Source: Methylococcales bacterium (lineage in GTDB: Bacteria > Pseudomonadota > Gammaproteobacteria > Methylococcales > Methylomonadaceae). Taken from it: 32,795 nt of DNA. Numbering within the stretch: position 1 is the first letter of the stretch; each line of letters opens with the position of its first letter. Shown piece after piece: positions 32,450-32,795 of the stretch. Where the stretch lies: the NCBI GenBank assembly GCA_028712795.1, contig JAQTPT010000045.1, forward strand, positions 1-32,795. The letters run 5' to 3'. Made by a program: the position numbers and the translations under genes. The notes beneath the pieces are model-generated. The model saw nothing but the letters and a program-made list of their open reading frames with translations, was not told where the DNA came from and ran no database searches.

Positions 32450-32795
32450 TAGTGAGCCCCTCCGGACGGGCGCTTTAAACGGAAGATTCGAAGTGGAAGA
32501 TCATGCGTCTCATGAGAGCTCGCAGCGGTATGTATAACTTTATCATGACCGATTGCGACGATAAGGCCCTGCGCACTGATCGCGATGGCGTGGGTAAGCT
32601 CGAAGCCGGAGTTCGACGTCAGCAGGTCGTTCAGGTCCTGCAAGCCGTCTTTCTCCGTCCACAGGAAAGCGTGTTCCTTGCTATAACCATCAGAAGAAAC
32701 ACCCACCACCTCCTGGTTATTATTGACCGCGAGCGCTTGGCTCCATCTCCGGTTTGAGAGGGCGCCGATACTCTGGATAGCGCCTCCGGCCGGCC
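32449..32795 (-). CDS. HAF-repeat extracellular protein, 3' end (partial)
   Basis: The frame is open to the right edge, so only the C-terminal 115 or so residues are seen. HAF repeats are recognisable: WSQALAVNNNQEVVGVSSDG, then HAFLWTEKDGLQDLNDLL and a second shorter unit ITHAIAISAQG-like (ELTHAIAISAQGLIVAIG). Such repeats form beta-propeller-like secreted proteins of unknown function. The last residues (RIFRLKRPSGGAH) are followed by TAA that shares a base with the oxidase ATG, so the two are co-translated. The true start lies beyond position 32795. Confidence 0.8.
   Translation of the reverse strand, partial: PAGGAIQSIGALSNRRWSQALAVNNNQEVVGVSSDGYSKEHAFLWTEKDGLQDLNDLLTSNSGFELTHAIAISAQGLIVAIGHDKVIHTAASSHETHDLPLRIFRLKRPSGGAH

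Overview
The window reads as the chromosome of a gammaproteobacterium of moderate G+C, most likely an aquatic or methanotroph-like (Methylococcales-type) lineage. This is inferred from the gene mix (arsenosugar genes, SulP/carbonic anhydrase, Ter cluster, EttA) and not from a phylogenetic marker. It falls into five blocks.

(1) 1-6400 is the right-hand part of a small integrated element lying against the 3' end of a tRNA-Leu(UAA) gene (6402-6488, minus). It carries a primase-polymerase/helicase fusion, an iteron-rich candidate origin, a small Cys-rich protein, an HNH endonuclease between two inverted repeats, a pair of related small helical proteins, an HK97-type major capsid protein and a prohead protease. 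No portal, terminase, tail or lysis gene is present, and no integrase is in view (it could lie off the left edge). The layout fits a phage satellite that makes its own capsid, or a heavily reduced prophage.

(2) 6783-11394 holds housekeeping and arsenic genes: a secreted DUF3047 protein, ArsS (radical SAM) and ArsM (As(III) S-adenosylmethionine methyltransferase) in one apparent operon, ending in a long perfect hairpin that faces the convergent ettA gene.

(3) 11790-17967 is an anion/bicarbonate module. Two SulP transporters, one fused through STAS to a beta-carbonic anhydrase, are transcribed away from an OmpR-family response regulator and its histidine kinase. A pair of direct repeats with 11-bp spacing sits in front of the regulator.

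(4) 18067-26083 is a ten-gene minus-strand Ter cluster: terD, terE, terZ, ATP-grasp, a small membrane protein, PRTase/TRSP, HAD phosphatase, StiP/PELOTA, CitE-like lyase and terB. This is the biosynthetic type of Ter system, proposed in the literature to make a nucleoside-like metabolite. It lacks terC in view but contains an uncharacterised membrane protein. A 158-bp palindromic MITE-like element abuts the terD stop codon.

(5) 26424-32795 is visibly richer in G+C and looks acquired. It contains an LRR-Roc-COR-TIR protein (candidate immune NADase), a repeat-rich gap, a small hypothetical gene, the debris of a third Ig-like repeat, a secreted galactose-oxidase-like copper radical oxidase with tandem Ig/CARDB modules, and the end of a HAF-repeat protein that runs off the right edge.
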